A DNA stretch of 64,000 nt from an uncultured Flavobacteriaceae bacterium (GCA_947504035.1 CANNGA010000006.1:1-64000), one strand, 5' to 3'. Numbered from the stretch's first letter, positions 7,694 through 21,064 are shown. Made by a program: numbers and translations. The notes: a model not told the origin generated them from the letters alone.

Positions 7694-9385
7694 ATGGAAC
7701 ACACCAAAAGGTACGAAAGAACCAGAGCTCAAGAAAGCTCCAATGCTATAGAACGTATGTACGTTGCTATGCGTCATCTTTTTAATAGAGGCTTTTATAA
7801 ACCAATGGGGGTTTCGGGAGAAACCTTACGTCAAGCCTTATTGTCACTGCGTCCCGAAATATATGGTTCTGTAGCAGAAGAGCGTGTAGAACTTAAAGGA
7901 TTATTATACGTTATAGATAGGTTGCCTAGAGGTATTGAAGAGTGCTCTCGCATTAATCTTACTAGCGACGAAGGGTATTCTAAGTCCCACTTCACCTCTA
8001 TTGTACCAGAAAAAAGACGACGTAATTGTTACCGTATAGATGATGAGCAAATGAATATTGAGATGACCAGAGGACGGTCTGATATTTATGATATCATGAC
8101 GCACCTTACGTTTCTTTTTATTGAATCTCATAAAATTAGTAAAAGTGTTATTATAGATGAGTTAGGTACTACATCTAAGGACTGGCAAAAGCTTGAAAAA
8201 GTAGTGAAATCTACTAAAAAGCTATCTCAGAAAGAAAGAGAAATTGCTACTTCTTATGCAGCCAGTATTTTAGGGCGTTCATTTAGTGAAATAAGTGATA
8301 TTTATAACGATTTTGCAGTTAATACGCAGCCAGAACGCTTTTTGCATATTATATATTGGTTAGGCAAGCAAGCCATTGCAGAGCAGGTTTCAAACGATAA
8401 GCGTTTGGTGACTTTTAGTCCCATATTAAGAGAAGAAATAGGGCATCATATTCATGGTGGTATTTGGGCGCATACTGTTAAAACAACACTTTATAAACGA
8501 AAACTTTTAGACAGGCCTATTCATATTATTAGTGCCAATATGCATAGTGTGATGAATACTCTGTTTGCGCCTTCAAGCTTAAAAACATTAGCTTCAAAGC
8601 ATGATATTTTTGAAGTGTATAAAATGTTGAGTGATAATGCCAATAAGGCATTAAGAGATAAAGTTAAGGTAGAGGCAGATAGGTATGGGATGCTTCATAT
8701 TGATGATACATCTGGTGCAAATATTGACGTACAGATATTTGATACAGATCGGTTGGACTATTCAAAATTGGATATTAAAAATGATGAATCTGTTTTAAAG
8801 TCAAAAAAACCAGTTATATTGGTCATGGATTATGCTTTTGGAGAGCAAGCCTATGAGACTATTGATGAATTATTAAAGCCTTTTGAAACCGAACAGGGGG
8901 CATTAGTACATCTAGATGTAGAGTCTGTTTCAATAATGGGTAAAGCAGGAATTTTAGAAGGTGGCAAAGGGGATATTATGATTCCATCTGCGCATATTTT
9001 TGAAGGTACTGCCGATAATTATCCGTTTAAAAACGAATTAGCGAAAAAAGATTTGGAATGCCAAGGGGTTTCTGTTTATGAAGGTGCTATGATTACGGTT
9101 TTAGGAACCTCGCTTCAGAACAAAGATATACTAGAGTTTTTTCACGAATCCACTTGGCGCGTTATAGGACTCGAAATGGAAGGCGCTCACTATCAAAAAG
9201 CAATTCAAGCGGCTTCTAAAGTAAGAGGAAGCATAAAAAAAGATGTTAAAGTAAGATATGCGTATTACGCGAGTGATAACCCTTTAGAAACAGGGAGTAC
9301 ATTAGCCTCAGGAGGCTTAGGAACGTCTGGTGTTAAACCAACGTATTTGATAACGAGAACGATTTTAGAACAGATATTTAATTAG
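7694..9385 (+). CDS. Conserved flavobacterial protein (DUF6909-like) with nucleoside-phosphorylase-like C-terminal region
   Basis: A 563-residue soluble protein with no signal peptide. I recognise it as a conserved Flavobacteriaceae protein, probably the family called DUF6909, with no assigned function. The N-terminal half (to about residue 360) is helical and charged. The C-terminal 200 residues carry three blocks in the order seen in nucleoside phosphorylases and nucleosidases: a Gly-rich MGKAGILEGGKGDIMIP at 415-431, GLEMEG at 492-497 and a late SDN at 527-529. Catalysis is therefore possible but unproven. It follows the GH3 gene by 29 nt and precedes the polysaccharide locus by 8 nt. Confidence 0.7.
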   Translation: MEHTKRYERTRAQESSNAIERMYVAMRHLFNRGFYKPMGVSGETLRQALLSLRPEIYGSVAEERVELKGLLYVIDRLPRGIEECSRINLTSDEGYSKSHFTSIVPEKRRRNCYRIDDEQMNIEMTRGRSDIYDIMTHLTFLFIESHKISKSVIIDELGTTSKDWQKLEKVVKSTKKLSQKEREIATSYAASILGRSFSEISDIYNDFAVNTQPERFLHIIYWLGKQAIAEQVSNDKRLVTFSPILREEIGHHIHGGIWAHTVKTTLYKRKLLDRPIHIISANMHSVMNTLFAPSSLKTLASKHDIFEVYKMLSDNANKALRDKVKVEADRYGMLHIDDTSGANIDVQIFDTDRLDYSKLDIKNDESVLKSKKPVILVMDYAFGEQAYETIDELLKPFETEQGALVHLDVESVSIMGKAGILEGGKGDIMIPSAHIFEGTADNYPFKNELAKKDLECQGVSVYEGAMITVLGTSLQNKDILEFFHESTWRVIGLEMEGAHYQKAIQAASKVRGSIKKDVKVRYAYYASDNPLETGSTLASGGLGTSGVKPTYLITRTILEQIFN

Positions 9386-9393
9386 TAATTATT

Positions 9394-10461
9394 ATGAGTG
9401 AAAATTTACCAAAGCAACCACAACAATCATCAGATGAGGTAGATTTAGGGCAGGTGTTTAAGCTGATCGGTAATATGTTTGATCGGTTTTCTAAGTTTAT
9501 AGCTAGTATTTTTAATGGTATTTTTAAGTTAATTGTACAAATTCTTTCTCATTTTTATAAGCGTTACATTTGGTATGTTGGTGCTGTTGTTATAGGGGGT
9601 ATTGGAGGTTATTTTTGGGATAAAAACTCTACGGATTTATATGCTGCAAATATGACAATTGAAACTAACTTTAGCGCAGCAAGGCAGGTCTATGAAAATA
9701 TAGCAGAATTTCACCAATTAGCTTATGTTGATAAAGATTCTGTAGAGCTGTCTGAAAGATTGAATATTTCTAGATCGGACGCGTCTAAATTAAAAACCTT
9801 TAGTATTGAACCAATTATTAACGAAAATGTGATTGCAAAATCGTATTCGGAATTCTATTTGAATTTAGATTCCATATCTCGTTTAGAAATGACCTATGAT
9901 AGATATAAAGCATCTTTAACTATAGATGATCACAGGACGCATAGTATAAATTTAACGACTACAGATAAAACGATATACGAAAAGATAGCTGACGGATTTG
10001 TGGGAGCATTATCTAGTAACCCCTATCTAGATGAGATTTTAAAAACTAATGTAGACATTCTTAAAAAGCAAGATAAAGCACTGGAGAAACAAGTAGAATT
10101 AACGGACTCCTTGGTTAAACAGTACTTAAGTATTAGGGTTAATGAGTCTAAAAAACCTAATGCGAATAATTCGGCGACTAATGTTTACATGAGGGAATCA
10201 AACTCTGCTGGATTGTTTGTTAATGAATTAGAAGTTTTAGAGGTGAAAAATCAATATGAAAAAGAAAGGAGATCTATTGATAGTTTGTTGGTGAATCAAA
10301 ATAATGTGATTAACGTATTGACTAAGTTTCCAAAAACGGGTTATGAAGTAGGAAGCTGGACTAATAAAAAGAAGTTGAGCTTACCTCTTTTATTAGCAGT
10401 ATTTGTAGCTTCTATATTTATGTTGATTGGATTAGGAAAATTTTTAAAAAAGTTAAATTAG
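9394..10461 (+). CDS. Wzz-like polysaccharide chain-length determinant / inner-membrane protein
   Basis: A 355-residue protein with two membrane helices, at about residues 56-75 and 330-350, enclosing a periplasmic helical and coiled-coil region. This is the topology of Wzz/PCP chain-length regulators. It lacks a tyrosine-kinase domain, so it would be a PCP-1-like or otherwise short version. The N-terminal 55 residues are unusually long for the cytoplasmic side. Placement immediately before rfbB (18 nt), at the head of the polysaccharide gene array, supports a role in assembling that polymer. The family match is by topology and context rather than by a strict motif. Confidence 0.6.
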   Translation: MSENLPKQPQQSSDEVDLGQVFKLIGNMFDRFSKFIASIFNGIFKLIVQILSHFYKRYIWYVGAVVIGGIGGYFWDKNSTDLYAANMTIETNFSAARQVYENIAEFHQLAYVDKDSVELSERLNISRSDASKLKTFSIEPIINENVIAKSYSEFYLNLDSISRLEMTYDRYKASLTIDDHRTHSINLTTTDKTIYEKIADGFVGALSSNPYLDEILKTNVDILKKQDKALEKQVELTDSLVKQYLSIRVNESKKPNANNSATNVYMRESNSAGLFVNELEVLEVKNQYEKERRSIDSLLVNQNNVINVLTKFPKTGYEVGSWTNKKKLSLPLLLAVFVASIFMLIGLGKFLKKLN

Positions 10462-10478
10462 TATAATATTTAGATTAA

Positions 10479-11489
10479 ATGTATATTTTAATAACAGGAG
10501 GGTCGGGGTTTATTGGTTCAAATTTTATACATTTTTTTTTGAATTCTAATCCTTCTTCTAAAATAGTCAATTTAGATAAGTTAACATATGCGGGTAGTAC
10601 TTCTAATTTAAAAGCTGTCGAACACCATTTAAATTATGATTTTGTTCAAGGTGATATTTGTGATAGAGGTTTAGTAGAGCGCTTATTTAAAACATACAAT
10701 TTCTCGGGTGTTATTCATTTTGCTGCAGAGTCTCATGTTGATAATTCAATAGTTTCTCCAGGTGCATTTATTGACACAAATATATTGGGGACGTTTAATC
10801 TACTTGACGTTGCTAGAAATCACTGGATGTCGGGTGCTCATTCAATAAAAGAAGAGCATGAGCGATCAAGGTTTTTACACATATCAACGGATGAAGTCTA
10901 TGGGTCTTTAGGAGAAAAAGGGTTGTTTACAGAGCAAACTGCTTATGCTCCAAATAGTCCTTACAGCGCTTCAAAAGCGTCATCAGATTTTATCGTTAGA
11001 AGTTATTTTCATACTTATGGAATGAATGTTGTGACCACAAATTGCTCTAATAATTATGGTCCAAACCAGCATGACGAGAAATTAATTCCTACTATCATAA
11101 GGAAAGCATTAAGTGGTGCCCCTATTCCAATCTATGGAGATGGTAAAAATATTAGAGATTGGCTGTACGTGGAAGACCATTGTAAAGGAATAGATCTTGC
11201 ATTTAGAGAAGGGATAGCTGGGGAAACTTATAATATCGGAGGCAAGAATGAGTGGGATAATTTGAGTATAGCGCGTTTTATTTGTGATACTTTAGACAAG
11301 ATTAAACCCAAAGAAGAATCGTATATAAAACAAATCTCTTTTGTAAAAGATAGACCAGGTCATGATTATAGATACGCTATTGATGCTTCTAAAATAGAAG
11401 AGGAATTAGGATGGAACGCTAAAGAGAATTTTGAATCAGGTATTGTTAAAACAATAGACTGGTATATTAAGAAATATGAATCATTATGA
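10479..11489 (+). CDS. rfbB: dTDP-glucose 4,6-dehydratase
   Basis: A 336-residue extended short-chain dehydrogenase. [10 protein letters not shown] at residues 7-16 binds [11 protein letters not shown] contains the dehydratase active-site Asp-Glu pair, and YSASK at 162-166 is the catalytic Tyr/Lys. It converts dTDP-D-glucose to dTDP-4-keto-6-deoxyglucose, the second step of dTDP-L-rhamnose synthesis. It overlaps rfbA by 4 nt and belongs to the compact set rfbB-rfbA-rfbC-rfbD. The length is typical. Confidence 0.96.
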   Translation: MYILITGGSGFIGSNFIHFFLNSNPSSKIVNLDKLTYAGSTSNLKAVEHHLNYDFVQGDICDRGLVERLFKTYNFSGVIHFAAESHVDNSIVSPGAFIDTNILGTFNLLDVARNHWMSGAHSIKEEHERSRFLHISTDEVYGSLGEKGLFTEQTAYAPNSPYSASKASSDFIVRSYFHTYGMNVVTTNCSNNYGPNQHDEKLIPTIIRKALSGAPIPIYGDGKNIRDWLYVEDHCKGIDLAFREGIAGETYNIGGKNEWDNLSIARFICDTLDKIKPKEESYIKQISFVKDRPGHDYRYAIDASKIEEELGWNAKENFESGIVKTIDWYIKKYESL

Positions 11490-12343
11490 AAGGGATTATA
11501 TTAGCTGGAGGGTCTGGAACACGATTATATCCCTTAACAAAGGTTGTGAGTAAGCAGTTGATGCCTGTTTATGACAAACCAATGATATACTATCCATTAA
11601 CTACGTTAATGTCTAGTGGAATTAGAGAAATTCTTGTGATTTCCACCTCTAAAGATTTACCTAGATTTCAGGAATTATTAGGAGATGGTAGTGCTTATGG
11701 GTGTAGGTTTGATTATGAGATCCAAGAGGAACCAAGAGGTTTAGCTGAAGCTTTTATTATAGGAGAGTCTTTTATAGGAAGTGATAGTGTCGCGTTAATT
11801 TTAGGAGATAATATATTTTATGGTTCTGGCTTGAGTAAGGCTTTACAAAGCAATACAGAGCCAAATGGAGGTGTTGTTTTTGCGTACCATGTTCAAGATC
11901 CTGAGCGGTATGGCGTCGTTGAGTTTGATAGTGATAATAAAGTGATTTCCATAGAAGAAAAACCAGAACAGCCTAAGTCTAATTTTGCAATTCCTGGTAT
12001 TTATTTTTATGATAATTCTGTAATAGAAATAGCAAAAAATATAGGCCCAAGTCAACGAGGAGAATTAGAGATAACAGACGTTAATAAAGAATATCTCAAT
12101 AGAGGTTTACTCAAGGTGCAATTGCTAGATAAAGGAACAGCTTGGTTAGATACAGGAACATTTATCTCTTTAATGCAAGCCTCTCAATTTGTTCAAGTTA
12201 TTGAAGAACGACAAGGGCAAAAAATAGGATGTATAGAGGAAGAAGCATATAGAATGGGATATATAAATAGAATCCAATTGAATGAATTAGCAGAGCCGCT
12301 ACTCAAAAGTGGTTATGGTAAGTATTTACAACAACTAAAATGA
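11486..12343 (+). CDS. rfbA: Glucose-1-phosphate thymidylyltransferase
   Basis: A 285-residue nucleotidyltransferase with the signature [11 protein letters not shown] near residue 8, [17 protein letters not shown], and the sugar-binding GDNIFYG block near 110. It makes dTDP-glucose from dTTP and glucose-1-phosphate, committing carbon to dTDP-L-rhamnose. It is normally feedback-inhibited by dTDP-rhamnose. It overlaps rfbB at its start, and rfbC follows directly, so translation is probably coupled. Confidence 0.96.
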   Translation: MKGIILAGGSGTRLYPLTKVVSKQLMPVYDKPMIYYPLTTLMSSGIREILVISTSKDLPRFQELLGDGSAYGCRFDYEIQEEPRGLAEAFIIGESFIGSDSVALILGDNIFYGSGLSKALQSNTEPNGGVVFAYHVQDPERYGVVEFDSDNKVISIEEKPEQPKSNFAIPGIYFYDNSVIEIAKNIGPSQRGELEITDVNKEYLNRGLLKVQLLDKGTAWLDTGTFISLMQASQFVQVIEERQGQKIGCIEEEAYRMGYINRIQLNELAEPLLKSGYGKYLQQLK

Positions 12344-12349
12344 TTGAAA

Positions 12350-12892
12350 ATGAAAGTTCAAGAAACATATATTAAAGGTTGTTTTGTACTTACACCGCGT
12401 CTTTTTGAAGATGAAAGGGGGGCTTTTTTAGAAACTTTCAATGCAAATTCTTTTAGAGATAAAACGGGAATTAAGACCAAGTTTGTTCAGGATAATTTAT
12501 CACAATCCTCTAAAGGTGTGTTGAGGGGCTTGCATTTTCAGAAAGGAGAGAATGCACAAGCAAAACTAGTACAAGTTATTCGTGGTAAAGTATTAGATGT
12601 TTGTGTTGATCTTAGAAAAGATTCTGCAACTTTTGGCAATTATTTTTCAATTTATCTGGATGGTATAAATAGAAAACAACTCTATGTGCCTAGGGGGTTT
12701 GCTCATGGTTTTATTGCACTTGAAGAGAATACCCTGTTTTCATATAAATGCGATAATTTTTACAATAAAGAGTCAGAGTCTGGGATACTATTTAGTGATA
12801 AGTCATTGAATATAGATTGGGGTTTGCCTTATGATGACATGTTGATTTCAGAGAAAGATATGGAGTTACCAACATTTGAAATGTTGTTTTGA
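12350..12892 (+). CDS. rfbC: dTDP-4-dehydrorhamnose 3,5-epimerase
   Basis: About 180 residues of the RmlC cupin family. DNLSQSSKGVLRGLHFQ carries the catalytic histidine, and KLVQVIRGKVLDVCVDLR and YVPRGFAHGF complete the double-stranded beta-helix core. It epimerises carbons 3 and 5 of dTDP-4-keto-6-deoxyglucose. I chose the ATG at 12350; a TTG at 12344, directly after the rfbA stop, would add two residues. The stop overlaps the rfbD start. Confidence 0.95.
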   Translation: MKVQETYIKGCFVLTPRLFEDERGAFLETFNANSFRDKTGIKTKFVQDNLSQSSKGVLRGLHFQKGENAQAKLVQVIRGKVLDVCVDLRKDSATFGNYFSIYLDGINRKQLYVPRGFAHGFIALEENTLFSYKCDNFYNKESESGILFSDKSLNIDWGLPYDDMLISEKDMELPTFEMLF

Positions 12893-13686
12893 TGAAAAAA
12901 AAAGTTTTAGTAACAGGAGCCAATGGCCAGCTGGGGCAGACAATTAAAGAGTTGTACCTAGAAAATGATTTAGATTTAGATTTTGTATTCGTATCTAAAG
13001 CGCATTTAGATATCACAAAAAAGGATGATATAGATGTCTTTTTTGAAAATACTGATTTTAAATATTGTATAAACTGTGCCGCTTATACGAATGTAGAGCA
13101 GGCAGAGAAATCACCTGAGTTAGCTTATGAAGTTAATGCCAAAGCAGTTAGGTATTTAGCTGAAGCTTGTAAAAAGCGAGAGGTGATATTGATCCATATC
13201 TCTACAGATTACGTGTTTGATGGTGAAAAAAATGAAGCATACACGATATTTGATAAAGTTAATCCTATTAATGAATATGGGAAATCTAAATTGCTAGGAG
13301 AGGTGTATATACAAGAGACTTTGAAAGAGTTTTTTATAGTAAGAACATCTTGGTTGTATAGTAAAGTTTATGGTAAAAATTTTTACAGGATTATTTTAGA
13401 AAAGGCTAAGACAGAAAAAGAGTTGCGTATAACAAACGAACAGAAAGGTTGTCCTACAGATACTGTTAACTTAGCGAAATACCTTATAAGTTTTATATCT
13501 AATGAAAATAAAGACTATAGAGTATATCATTTTTGTGATGAAAAGGTGATGACTTGGTTTGATTTTGCCAAACAAATACTATCTCAAAACAACTTATCTG
13601 GGAATATAAATCTTGTCGAAATCAACAATTATCGTACTTTTGCTAAGCGACCTAAGAACAGTATTTTGTATACGGCTTCAAAATAA
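12892..13686 (+). CDS. rfbD: dTDP-4-dehydrorhamnose reductase
   Basis: A product of about 264 residues with an N-terminal NADPH-binding VTGANGQLGQ motif, HISTDYVFDG, and the active-site YGKSK (Tyr-x3-Lys) in the middle. It reduces the 4-keto group to give dTDP-L-rhamnose, closing the pathway begun by rfbA/B/C. The ATG at 12892 shares its A with the rfbC stop codon, a classic coupled junction. A TTG one codon earlier is possible. It is slightly shorter than enterobacterial RmlD but contains all motifs. Confidence 0.95.
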   Translation: MKKKVLVTGANGQLGQTIKELYLENDLDLDFVFVSKAHLDITKKDDIDVFFENTDFKYCINCAAYTNVEQAEKSPELAYEVNAKAVRYLAEACKKREVILIHISTDYVFDGEKNEAYTIFDKVNPINEYGKSKLLGEVYIQETLKEFFIVRTSWLYSKVYGKNFYRIILEKAKTEKELRITNEQKGCPTDTVNLAKYLISFISNENKDYRVYHFCDEKVMTWFDFAKQILSQNNLSGNINLVEINNYRTFAKRPKNSILYTASK

Positions 13687-13692
13687 TTTATA

Positions 13693-14958
13693 ATGAATAT
13701 AAAAGAATATAAAATAGCTGTTATTGGCTTAGGATATGTTGGTTTACCTCTCGCAGTTGAGTTTAGTAAGAATGGATATTCGGTTTGTGGATATGATATA
13801 AATGAAATTAGAGTAAACGAATTGATAGAGGGTGTTGATATAACACACGAGGTCTCCAGTGATGAGATTAGAAGTTTGAATACAATACATTATACATCTG
13901 ATGAAGAAAGCTTGCGAGATGCAAATATTTATATCATTACTGTTCCGACACCCATAGATGAATTCAAAAAACCGGATTTAAGGCCTATTAAAGGTGCAAG
14001 TAAGCTAGCAGGAAAGTATTTATCACAAGGTGATATTGTAATATATGAATCTACAGTTTTTCCTGGTTGTACCGAAGAGATTTGCGTGCCTATTTTAGAA
14101 TCTGTAAGTGGGTTTAAATTTAATGAGGATTTTTATTGTGGATATTCTCCAGAACGAATAAATCCAGGTGATAAGGTTAGAAGAGTTCATAATATTATAA
14201 AAGTTACTTCAGGCAGCACTGAAGAGATTGCTGATGTAGTTGATAAATTATATGCTTCGATCGTTACAGCAGGAACACATAAAGCTTCATCAATAAAAGT
14301 TGCTGAAGCCTCAAAAATTATCGAAAATACGCAACGAGATTTAAACATCTCTTTTGTTAATGAATTAGCTTTAATTTTTGATAAAATGAGTATTGATACT
14401 TTAGAAGTTTTAGAAGCTGCTGGAACTAAATGGAATTTTTTACCCTTTAGACCAGGGCTCGTTGGGGGGCACTGTATAGGTGTTGATCCTTTTTATTTGA
14501 CGCATAAAGCAGAAAGTTTAGGTTACCATCCACAAGTAATTTTATCAGGAAGGAAGATTAATGACGAAATGGGAAAGCATATTTCCAATAAAATTGTAAA
14601 ACTGATGGTGAGAGAAGGCCATCGTGTAAAAAATGCTAAAGCTTTGGTGTTAGGAATTACGTTTAAGGAAAATTGTCCTGACATAAGAAATTCAAAAGTA
14701 ATAGATGTTGTTAGTGAGTTAAAAGAATTTGGGATAGCTGTTGATGTATATGATCCACATGCAGATCATCTAGAAGTAAAACATGAATATGGTATTGATT
14801 TGATTAAAAATGTTAACAAGAAGTATGACGTAATCGTTTTAACCGTAGGGCATGATGCTTTTAAAAACATAGACGTTTCTTCTCTAGCTAATGAAAAAGC
14901 TGTCATTTATGATGTAAAAAGTTTTCTACCAAAAGAAATAATAACAGATAGACTTTAG
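13693..14958 (+). CDS. Nucleotide-sugar 6-dehydrogenase (TviB/WbpA-like, UDP-HexNAc to UDP-HexNAcA)
   Basis: A 421-residue UDP-sugar dehydrogenase. It starts with the NAD-binding AVIGLGYVGLPLAVEF, has the central dimer helix, and carries the catalytic cysteine in VGGHCIGVDP (Cys261). A C-terminal UDP-binding Rossmann domain contains LGITFKENCPDIRNSK. This sub-family oxidises C6 of UDP-GlcNAc or UDP-GalNAc to the uronic acid. The next three genes complete a 3-amino-uronate route, so UDP-GlcNAc is the more likely substrate, as for P. aeruginosa WbpA. The exact epimer used cannot be read from the sequence. Confidence 0.9.
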   Translation: MNIKEYKIAVIGLGYVGLPLAVEFSKNGYSVCGYDINEIRVNELIEGVDITHEVSSDEIRSLNTIHYTSDEESLRDANIYIITVPTPIDEFKKPDLRPIKGASKLAGKYLSQGDIVIYESTVFPGCTEEICVPILESVSGFKFNEDFYCGYSPERINPGDKVRRVHNIIKVTSGSTEEIADVVDKLYASIVTAGTHKASSIKVAEASKIIENTQRDLNISFVNELALIFDKMSIDTLEVLEAAGTKWNFLPFRPGLVGGHCIGVDPFYLTHKAESLGYHPQVILSGRKINDEMGKHISNKIVKLMVREGHRVKNAKALVLGITFKENCPDIRNSKVIDVVSELKEFGIAVDVYDPHADHLEVKHEYGIDLIKNVNKKYDVIVLTVGHDAFKNIDVSSLANEKAVIYDVKSFLPKEIITDRL

Positions 14959-14970
14959 TGATCTAATAAT

Positions 14971-15558
14971 ATGATTGATAAAAAATATATAGCTCACGAA
15001 ACGGCAGTTATTGATGAGAACTCTAATATTGGTAATGGCACTAAGATTTGGCATTTTTCTCATATAATGGCCGATTGCGAGATTGGTGAATCTTGTAATA
15101 TAGGACAGAATGTAGTCGTATCTCCTGGGGTGAAATTAGGAAGAAATGTTAAAGTTCAAAATAATGTTTCTATTTATACTGGAGTAATATGTGAAGATGA
15201 TGTCTTTTTAGGGCCCTCTATGGTTTTTACAAATGTTATTAATCCTAGAAGTGCTATAAATAGAAGAGGTCAATACGCAAAAACTAATGTTAGAAAAGGG
15301 GCTTCTATTGGTGCTAATGCTACCATTATTTGTGGAAATGATATAGGTGAATATGCTTTAATAGGTGCTGGAGCAGTTGTTACAAAATCTATTAAAGCTT
15401 ACGCTTTAATAGTTGGAAACCCTGCTCAACAAATAGGTTGGGTGAGTGAATATGGACATCGTTTAAATTTTGACGAAAACAATAAGGCCCTATGCTTAGA
15501 AAGTGGTCATGAGTTTGTTTTGGATCTAAAAAGTGATACTGTTAAAAGAACAAAGTAA
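14971..15558 (+). CDS. wbpD: WbpD-like UDP-3-amino-uronate N-acetyltransferase (left-handed beta-helix)
   Basis: A 195-residue hexapeptide-repeat acetyltransferase. The N-terminal part, with ETAVIDENSNIGNGTKIWHF and HIMADCEIGESCNIGQNV, is characteristic of WbpD and its relatives, as is the conserved FTNVINPRS loop followed by GASIGANATIICG. WbpD acetylates the 3-amino group of UDP-GlcNAc(3NH2)A using acetyl-CoA. It lies between the dehydrogenase and the aminotransferase of the same pathway with spacings of 12 and 3 nt. Confidence 0.88.
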   Translation: MIDKKYIAHETAVIDENSNIGNGTKIWHFSHIMADCEIGESCNIGQNVVVSPGVKLGRNVKVQNNVSIYTGVICEDDVFLGPSMVFTNVINPRSAINRRGQYAKTNVRKGASIGANATIICGNDIGEYALIGAGAVVTKSIKAYALIVGNPAQQIGWVSEYGHRLNFDENNKALCLESGHEFVLDLKSDTVKRTK

Positions 15559-15561
15559 AAG

Positions 15562-18867
<3,306 letters not shown>

Positions 18868-18873
18868 TCGCTA

Positions 18874-19386
18874 ATGAATTACCTTAAAAAAATCAATAGA
18901 AAAATAAAATATATTGGTGTAAAAAACTGTTTATATTATTTCCTTTTTCAAAGAATTTTAAGAATAAATTCTAACGTCCCTTGGCCAGTACATCATTCAT
19001 CTGTAGTTAGTTACCCAGACCGTATAAAACTTTCATATTGGAGACCATATCCAGGGTATTTACCAGGACAATATTTTCAAGCAAAAAACGGCATTGAAAT
19101 AGGTGAAAACGTAAGAATAGGACCAGGTGTTAAGGTCATTTCCGCCAGCCATAATATTACCAATTATGATATACATGATAGTGCTGCTCCTATAAAAATT
19201 GAGAACGATTGTTGGCTCGCAGCAAATGTTGTGATTCTTCCAGGGGTTCATTTAAAAGAGCATACAATTGTTGCTGCAGGAGCTGTTGTAAACAAAAGTT
19301 TTGATGAGGGAAACTGTATTTTAGGAGGAGTGCCCGCTAAAATTATAAAAAGAATAGATAAGTACAATGGTGATACAAAGTGGTAA
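18874..19386 (+). CDS. Hexapeptide-repeat acyltransferase (WbbJ/colanic-acid type)
   Basis: A 170-residue left-handed beta-helix acyltransferase. After a short N-terminal region (residues 1-45, rich in Tyr and Arg), the repeats read IEIGENVRIGPGVKVIS. The conserved histidine of SASHNI is followed by WLAANVVILPGVHLKEHTIVAAGAVV and GGVPAKIIKRI, the standard end of this family. The likely role is O-acetylation of a polysaccharide sugar. Its end overlaps the ATP-grasp gene by 20 nt, implying coupled expression. Confidence 0.83.
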   Translation: MNYLKKINRKIKYIGVKNCLYYFLFQRILRINSNVPWPVHHSSVVSYPDRIKLSYWRPYPGYLPGQYFQAKNGIEIGENVRIGPGVKVISASHNITNYDIHDSAAPIKIENDCWLAANVVILPGVHLKEHTIVAAGAVVNKSFDEGNCILGGVPAKIIKRIDKYNGDTKW

Positions 19387-20572
19387 AAAAGCATCAATTA
19401 ATGGCACTTGTGCGGTAATATTAGGAGGATACGTAAATGGATATTCTATTATACAGGAATTAAGTTCTTTTGGTATAGAAGATATAATTTTATTACACTA
19501 TGGGAATCAGCTTGCGAGTTACAGTAATAAAATAACGGATAGTGCGATAATTGATAAAACAGAAGTATCATTATACAAAGCTTTAGTTGAAATTAGAGTT
19601 AAATATGAATATTTAATTTTGTTTCCTACAGACGATCTTCAGATAGAAAATTTATTTGGTATGAGAGAGAAAATAAGCTCTTTTTGTTTTTTACCTTTTA
19701 ATACTGAAAATATTTTAGAAGTTTCAAATAAGGCAATACAATATAGTTTTTGTGAGAAACTGGGGGTGCCTTTCCCTAAGACTATTGAAGTAAGTTTAAT
19801 AGAAGATTTAAATAAAATAGTGGAAATTCCTTTTCCTATTATTGTTAAGCCAAATAAGAGAGAAGATTTAAAAATAAAAGTATTTAGATCTATACGCTTG
19901 GAAAATGATCAAGAGTATTCAAAAATAAAAGGACGTCTTATAGAGCTCTTAGAAAAAGGAGTTTCGTTTGTAGCTTCTGAAATTATACCAGGGGATACTA
20001 ATGGTAATATTTATGCATATACAGCTTATAGAAGTTCCAAATCAAATACAATTATTAATGAATGGATAGGGAAAAAGCTAACCCAATATCCAGATGATTA
20101 CGGTGTGTTTTCTAGTGCTTCAAACCAAGCACCTAAAATTATAGAGGAGCAGGGGCGTACTCTACTTAACGGCATGAACTTACATGGAATTTGTGAGCCT
20201 GAATTTAAATTCGATCATAGAGACGGTAAATATAAACTTATGGAAATTAATTTGCGATCTATGATGTGGCATAGATTAGGGCATTTGTCGGGAGTGTACC
20301 TTCAATATACGCAATGGTGTGATGCATTAGGGATTCCAATAGAAAAATACAACCAAAAGAAAGAAGTCATCCATTTTTCATATTTAAAGCATGAAATAGT
20401 TAATTTAATTTTTAGAAATAGGTATTTTAACTATTTTAAAGCTAATTTGATAAAGAATAAAAGAAATGTTGCTCTTTACGATAGAAAAGATATTAAACCA
20501 TTTGTATTTGATTCTTTTTTAATTTTGAAGGAAATAGTAAAAACAGCAATTAAGAAAATCATTAGACGATAA
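19367..20572 (+). CDS. ATP-grasp family carboxylate-amine ligase-like protein
   Basis: A 401-residue protein of the ATP-grasp fold. The N-terminal domain begins with TCAVILGGYVNGYSIIQEL. The central ATP-grasp region has FPIIVKPNKRED, whose lysine contacts ATP, a GVSFVASEIIPGD strand, and KYKLMEINLRSMMW, in which Glu and Asn are the metal-binding pair. Such proteins join a carboxylate to an amine or thiol through an acyl-phosphate. Lying between two acyltransferases in a uronic-acid locus, it may amidate a sugar carboxyl or build an amino-acid substituent. That role is inferred; the substrate is unknown. Confidence 0.75.
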   Translation: MVIQSGKKASINGTCAVILGGYVNGYSIIQELSSFGIEDIILLHYGNQLASYSNKITDSAIIDKTEVSLYKALVEIRVKYEYLILFPTDDLQIENLFGMREKISSFCFLPFNTENILEVSNKAIQYSFCEKLGVPFPKTIEVSLIEDLNKIVEIPFPIIVKPNKREDLKIKVFRSIRLENDQEYSKIKGRLIELLEKGVSFVASEIIPGDTNGNIYAYTAYRSSKSNTIINEWIGKKLTQYPDDYGVFSSASNQAPKIIEEQGRTLLNGMNLHGICEPEFKFDHRDGKYKLMEINLRSMMWHRLGHLSGVYLQYTQWCDALGIPIEKYNQKKEVIHFSYLKHEIVNLIFRNRYFNYFKANLIKNKRNVALYDRKDIKPFVFDSFLILKEIVKTAIKKIIRR

Positions 20573-21064
20573 ATGCCAAAAACAATACCAAATAGGATTA
20601 GACTTTTTTTCCAAAAAAAAAAATTAAAGAAAAGAGGGGTGCGTATCCACAACAACACAGTATTCAATAATGTAGAGTTTAAAGGTAAAGCGAAAATAGA
20701 ACCCTATTGTAGGTTAATAGGAGAAAAAAAAATAGTTGTTGGACATGAGTTTTATGCTAATGCTAATTGTCATTTTTTAGGAGACATTACCTTTGGGGAT
20801 CATGTCATGATAGGCCCTAAAACGATTATATGGGGAAGAGATCATGGGATTTCGAAAGGGACGCCAATGAATGATCAAAAACATGTCAGCAAACCTGTTG
20901 TGATTGGTGACGATGTTTGGATAGGCGCTGGTGTTATCATTTTAAAAGGAGTCGTTATTGGTAATGGAGCTGTAGTTGGAGCAGGATCGGTGGTAACTAA
21001 AAATATTCCAGAGAATGCAATAGCTGTTGGAAATCCAGCCAGAGTAATAAAATTTAGGACCTAA
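20573..21064 (+). CDS. Hexapeptide-repeat acyltransferase
   Basis: A 163-residue second left-handed beta-helix acyltransferase. The start codon follows the preceding stop directly. It opens with a basic segment ([15 protein letters not shown]) and then hexapeptide turns such as [12 protein letters not shown], where the histidine is the probable catalytic base, and [33 protein letters not shown]. It ends [11 protein letters not shown]. It is a CysE/LacA/LpxA-like O- or N-acetyltransferase, distinct in sequence from the one at 18874. It shares a TAATG junction with the next gene. Confidence 0.83.
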   Translation: MPKTIPNRIRLFFQKKKLKKRGVRIHNNTVFNNVEFKGKAKIEPYCRLIGEKKIVVGHEFYANANCHFLGDITFGDHVMIGPKTIIWGRDHGISKGTPMNDQKHVSKPVVIGDDVWIGAGVIILKGVVIGNGAVVGAGSVVTKNIPENAIAVGNPARVIKFRT

